Below, one piece after another: positions 61,406-64,000 of a stretch of 64,000 bases of DNA. The notes below the pieces were generated by a model. It searched no databases. It was given only the letters and a program-made list of their open reading frames with translations, and was not told the origin of the DNA. Origin of the DNA: Thiospirochaeta perfilievii (GTDB lineage: Bacteria > Spirochaetota > Spirochaetia > DSM-2461); NCBI RefSeq assembly GCF_008329945.1, contig NZ_CP035807.1, forward strand, positions 2,418,001 to 2,482,000, in the 5' to 3' direction. Each line of letters opens with the position of its first letter. Positions within the stretch are counted from its first letter, which is position 1. A program made the translations under genes and the position numbers.

Positions 61406-61870
61406 ATGAATATTCGAAAAACAATTGCGTTAGTCGCCCATGATAATAGGAAGCCTGATCTACTGGAGTGGGTAGATTATAACTGGCAAAGCCTTCAAGG
61501 ACATAAGATAATATGTACCGGTACAACTGGGAGTCTTATCCAAGAGAAGTTTAATCAGAAGCTTAAAGGTTCTAAGGAAGTTGGTCCAGAGATTATACGT
61601 TTAAAAAGTGGACCTTTAGGTGGAGATCAACAACTAGGATCTTTAATATGTACAAATGAGATAGATATTATGATTTTTTTATGGGATCCTATGGAACCAC
61701 AACCCCACGACGTTGATGTTAAAGCACTAGAGAGAATTGCAGTTTTATACAATATCCCATATGCCTCTAACAGAGCATCTGCAGACTTTTTAATATCTTC
61801 AGAACTGTTTAAAACCGGGTATAAGCCTAAGTTAAAGGATTATTCTAGCTATATAAATAGAAAGATCTAG
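61406..61870 (+). CDS. mgsA: Methylglyoxal synthase
   Basis: 154 aa. TIALVAHDNRKPDLLEWVDY, GHKIICTGTTGSLIQEKF, LKSGPLGGDQQLGSLI and the catalytic Asp in FLWDPMEPQPHDVDVKAL; the His in QPHDVDVKAL is also conserved. It converts dihydroxyacetone phosphate to methylglyoxal, a bypass when phosphosugars accumulate. It fits next to glycosidase genes that feed glycolysis. It ends in a perfect 12-bp hairpin. Confidence 0.96.
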   Translation: MNIRKTIALVAHDNRKPDLLEWVDYNWQSLQGHKIICTGTTGSLIQEKFNQKLKGSKEVGPEIIRLKSGPLGGDQQLGSLICTNEIDIMIFLWDPMEPQPHDVDVKALERIAVLYNIPYASNRASADFLISSELFKTGYKPKLKDYSSYINRKI

Positions 61871-61887
61871 TTATATTTTTTTAATAG

Positions 61888-61930
61888 CTTGCTACTTCAA
61901 ACTATACATCTATGAAGTAGCAAGTTTAAT
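61888..61930. terminator. Bidirectional terminator after mgsA
   Basis: Perfect 12-bp stem CTTGCTACTTCA (61888-61899) / TGAAGTAGCAAG (61913-61924), followed by TTTAATTTTATT. An AT-rich T-run precedes it for the other strand. Confidence 0.88.
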
Positions 61931-61934
61931 TTTA

Positions 61935-62287
61935 TTAATTACTATTTAGTGTAAAATGTGTCTCTTTTAGTTGTTTTATTATCTCTATTTTTTGTGGGCA
62001 CTTATCTTCACATATTCCACACTCAACACAGGACGCTGCACTATTACCCTTCATCCAGTCTACCTTACCAATCTGTTTATACTCTGCTCTAGCATAGTCA
62101 GTTAAGTTATATACTTTGTGGTAGTTCATTAGCTTAAAATTTAGGGGAATATTAACTCCATGGGGGCAAGGCATACAGTAGTTACACTCTGTACAGTAGA
62201 GATCTGCAAGCTTTTTATTCTCTTCCATAGAGTTTTTAATCTGTATCAATTAAATTTAAAAAGGTTCCTTAGTGTTCTATAAACCAT
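61935..62287 (-). pseudogene. Remnant of an Fe-S aldo/keto reductase
   Basis: An intact 104-codon frame (TTG at 62249) holds only the C-terminal domain of Fe-S-containing aldo/keto reductases: LYCTECNYCMPCPHGVNIPL (first cluster) and SCVECGICEDKCPQKIEI (second). The TIM barrel of about 250 residues is missing. Upstream, an ATG at 62287 with GGAGG in front starts MVYRTLRNLFKFN and stops. MVYRTL matches the usual start (MEYRTLGKTG) of these enzymes. So the gene appears to have lost its middle, leaving its promoter and ribosome-binding site, a few N-terminal codons and the Fe-S tail. The small product could still be made as a ferredoxin-like protein. Confidence 0.7.
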
Positions 62288-62319
62288 CTATTCCTCCACT
62301 TATATATATTACTTCCTGG

Positions 62320-62338
62320 AGTTGACTCTAGGTCAACT
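62320..62338. promoter_or_regulatory. Palindrome upstream of the reductase remnant
   Basis: AGTTGAC-TCTAG-GTCAACT, a perfect 7+5+7 dyad just after the corA stop. On the minus strand it contains TTGACC, with TAATAT 19 bp further on, so it may mark the remnant gene's promoter/operator. It could also be the corA terminator, but no T-run follows. Confidence 0.45.
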
Positions 62339-62345
62339 AGAGATT

Positions 62346-63398
62346 TTAAAACCACCTTCTTTTCCTAAAAAAGTTAACCATAATAAGGGCGATTATAACC
62401 ATAATTCCAAGGGTTATTGGGTATGATAATTTAAAATGCAGTTCCGGCATATATTCAAAGTTCATTCCATATACCCCTGCAATAAAGGTTAAAGGAATAA
62501 AAATAGTCGAAATTATTGTTAGTACCTTCATTATATTATTCATTTTATAACCTGAAATATTAATGGAAAGGTTTAATATATTCTCTATACTTTTTGAAGT
62601 AGTTTTTATTAAGTCTGTTAGTTGGATAGTATTGTTTAATAAGTCTTTGTAATAAATTAAGTTACTTATATCAATAGGAGGTTTTGTTGAGTTGATAATC
62701 CCATCTATAATTGTGCTTAGAGGGGTTACATAGTGCCTTACTATATCTAGTTGACTCTTTAACTGAAGAAACTCATTTATGTCTAATTTATAGTTATCCT
62801 TAATTAAACTCTCCTCGAATTTAATTGTTTTTTGTTCCATAAGGTCTAATAATTCAAAATACTCATCGGATAAAAGATCCATACAGATAAAAAGTAGGTA
62901 GTCTATACTCTTATTTCTAACCTTTCCCTCTTTTTTAAGAATTCTCTCCTCTATTAGGGAAAATGGTGTTCCATTAGCAAAGGTTATTAATAGATCCTTA
63001 AATATTATGTAACCTATATGATTTTTTATTAGGTTCCCATCTCTAAGTTGTAAACTCTTTTGGATTATGAAATTGAAATTTTCTGTGTCGTTTAATTTAG
63101 GTCTATGATCAATATTCTGTATATTCTCCAGTATTAGGGAGTGTATATTAAATTTGTTTCCAATCTTCTCTAAAAGATTGGAGTTTATTGTAGATGGGCA
63201 GTGAATCCATGTTTTACTATTTTTAGATAGGTCAATATCCACTATTTTATCTAAACTTATATACTGCTTATCAACAGTATCAACATCGTAGTTAATAATG
63301 GATATTTTGATATCTCCACTACCTACCCCATGTTTTCTAATGGTACCTGGTGGTAATTTATCCTTATTTAAATACTTTATTCTTTTTAGTTGCATCAT
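62346..63398 (-). CDS. corA: CorA-family magnesium/divalent-cation transporter
   Basis: 350 aa. A large cytoplasmic N-terminal domain (PGTIRKHGVGSGDIKISIIN at the start) and long helices lead to two C-terminal membrane helices. The signature GVYGMNF (GMN motif) is at about 311, in FIAGVYGMNFEYMPELHFKL. The basic tail NFFRKRRWF is typical. It forms a pentameric channel for Mg2+ or Co2+/Ni2+. Confidence 0.95.
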   Translation of the reverse strand: MMQLKRIKYLNKDKLPPGTIRKHGVGSGDIKISIINYDVDTVDKQYISLDKIVDIDLSKNSKTWIHCPSTINSNLLEKIGNKFNIHSLILENIQNIDHRPKLNDTENFNFIIQKSLQLRDGNLIKNHIGYIIFKDLLITFANGTPFSLIEERILKKEGKVRNKSIDYLLFICMDLLSDEYFELLDLMEQKTIKFEESLIKDNYKLDINEFLQLKSQLDIVRHYVTPLSTIIDGIINSTKPPIDISNLIYYKDLLNNTIQLTDLIKTTSKSIENILNLSINISGYKMNNIMKVLTIISTIFIPLTFIAGVYGMNFEYMPELHFKLSYPITLGIMVIIALIMVNFFRKRRWF

Positions 63399-63458
63399 AA
63401 TATTTCCTACAACTACATTTTAGATTAATACTACTAATAAATATAGAGGAATAATTAT

Positions 63459-63484
63459 TGGCTACCAAAAAGTTTAGGTAGCCA
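63459..63484 (-). terminator. Hairpin after the hydrolase gene
   Basis: TGGCTACC (63459-63466) pairs with GGTAGCCA (63477-63484). On the minus strand it is followed by AATAATTATT, a weak U-tract. Confidence 0.6.
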
Positions 63485-63491
63485 GTAATTT

Positions 63492-64000
63492 TTATCTACT
63501 TTGTCCTGCTAACCAGCTAAATAGTGTTATCTCTTTACCGTCAATTTCCATTGTAGGGTCGTTATTTAAACTATATATCCAAGACCAATGCCCCATATAC
63601 TCGTAACCTGAATCTTTATCTTTTACATTATTATAGAGTGAGTAGTATATATTTTTTGCTCCAGCACTCTTAAGTCTACGGTATAAGTTATTGCTATTAT
63701 TATCTAATGCTATATTATTCCCATCCTCATCAACACTTAAGTTGTATGTAGAGTAGTCTTGGCCAAGCTTTCCCTGGTATACAGGTACTATCCCATCAGT
63801 TTTTGCGTGTACTAACCATATAGGTTGATCCTTTAAAATCTCGACCTTCTCATCAGTTAACCATGAAGATGAATATGGGGTTGCTGAAGGGTAGGCCGCT
63901 GCAAAATAGTCTGGGTAGTTAACTAACATATTTATAGTCATATATCCACCATTAGAACATCCTCCGATATATATTCTATTTTTATCTATTTTAGGATTAG
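63492..64000 (-). CDS. Alpha/beta hydrolase, C-terminal part (5' end off the window)
   Basis: The frame is open to the window edge (about 169 codons visible). The nucleophile elbow IGGCSNGGYMTIN (Ser in GxSxG-like GCSNG) lies close to the edge. It is followed by the Asp loop WLVHAKTDGIVPV and a His in YMGHWSWIYS. This order fits a peptidase/esterase of the PHB-depolymerase or BAAT-like sort. An internal ATG at 63941 is not the start: the conserved nucleophile lies upstream of it. No signal peptide can be judged. Confidence 0.8.
   Translation of the reverse strand, partial: NPKIDKNRIYIGGCSNGGYMTINMLVNYPDYFAAAYPSATPYSSSWLTDEKVEILKDQPIWLVHAKTDGIVPVYQGKLGQDYSTYNLSVDEDGNNIALDNNSNNLYRRLKSAGAKNIYYSLYNNVKDKDSGYEYMGHWSWIYSLNNDPTMEIDGKEITLFSWLAGQSR

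Overview
The window is A+T-rich (roughly two thirds by eye), gene-dense DNA, mostly in short co-directional operons separated by hairpin terminators. It encodes outer-membrane functions (a TonB-dependent receptor, TonB, lipoproteins, beta-barrels), c-di-GMP signalling with a spirochaete-style PilZ protein, a chemotaxis receptor, a BMP/PnrA-type nucleoside-binding protein, hybrid-cluster protein, ferredoxin-like proteins and methylglyoxal synthase. The best fit is a free-living anaerobic or microaerophilic spirochaete. That is inference from protein style: there is no rRNA, and I found no tRNA, prophage, insertion sequence or CRISPR array.

Layout. 1-14.3 kb: a partial RNase HII-like gene overlapping a hybrid sensor kinase that has lost its phosphoacceptor His; glnS plus an Lrp/AsnC regulator; a radical SAM/membrane protein pair; an OxlT-like MFS carrier; a TtcA-like tRNA thiolase; a D-2-hydroxyacid dehydrogenase with a Cys-rich tail; and a LuxR / GreA_C-like / unknown three-gene operon. 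14.5-19.75 kb: the most coherent system here. A cobalamin-riboswitch-like leader, with a hairpin covering the first Shine-Dalgarno, precedes two lipoproteins, a BtuB-like receptor, a BtuG-like beta-propeller lipoprotein and a dedicated TonB. This looks like a self-contained corrinoid-uptake operon. 19.8-29.4 kb: sulfur, redox and housekeeping genes (CoA-disulfide reductase with two rhodanese domains, SfsA, a DUF2400 protein, a mini-ferredoxin, a CoA-binding protein, CysK, O-acetylhomoserine sulfhydrylase, a BMP-type binding protein, and Hcp with palindromic operators). 29.4-30.8 kb: ZnuA and a Zur-like repressor with a clear operator.

30.8-35.8 kb: a GGDEF protein, then three consecutive genes (rlmF, a RimJ-type acetyltransferase, a PAS/HD-GYP phosphodiesterase), each broken by one missing base in a homopolymer. 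That points to a local assembly problem or local decay. 35.8-45.3 kb: thioredoxin, a Crp/Fnr regulator, a lipoprotein, a five-gene envelope cassette (small membrane protein, C39 peptidase, beta-barrel, lipoprotein, TraB/GumN protein), a PadR/HAAS pair, DUF429 and PilZ proteins, and a chemotaxis receptor.

45.3-61.9 kb: a MarR/MATE efflux operon with twin operators, then a glycan region. This holds a LysR regulator, four GH3 glycosidases (two cytosolic, one lipoprotein, one permuted and membrane-anchored), UDP-galactopyranose mutase, a GT2 glycosyltransferase, a GtrA flippase-like protein and methylglyoxal synthase. The cytosolic GH3 genes are coupled to glf and to gtrA. The divergent promoter region between the two other GH3 genes carries three adjacent palindromes. 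61.9-64 kb: a relic of an Fe-S aldo/keto reductase, a CorA transporter and the C-terminal part of an alpha/beta hydrolase running off the window edge.
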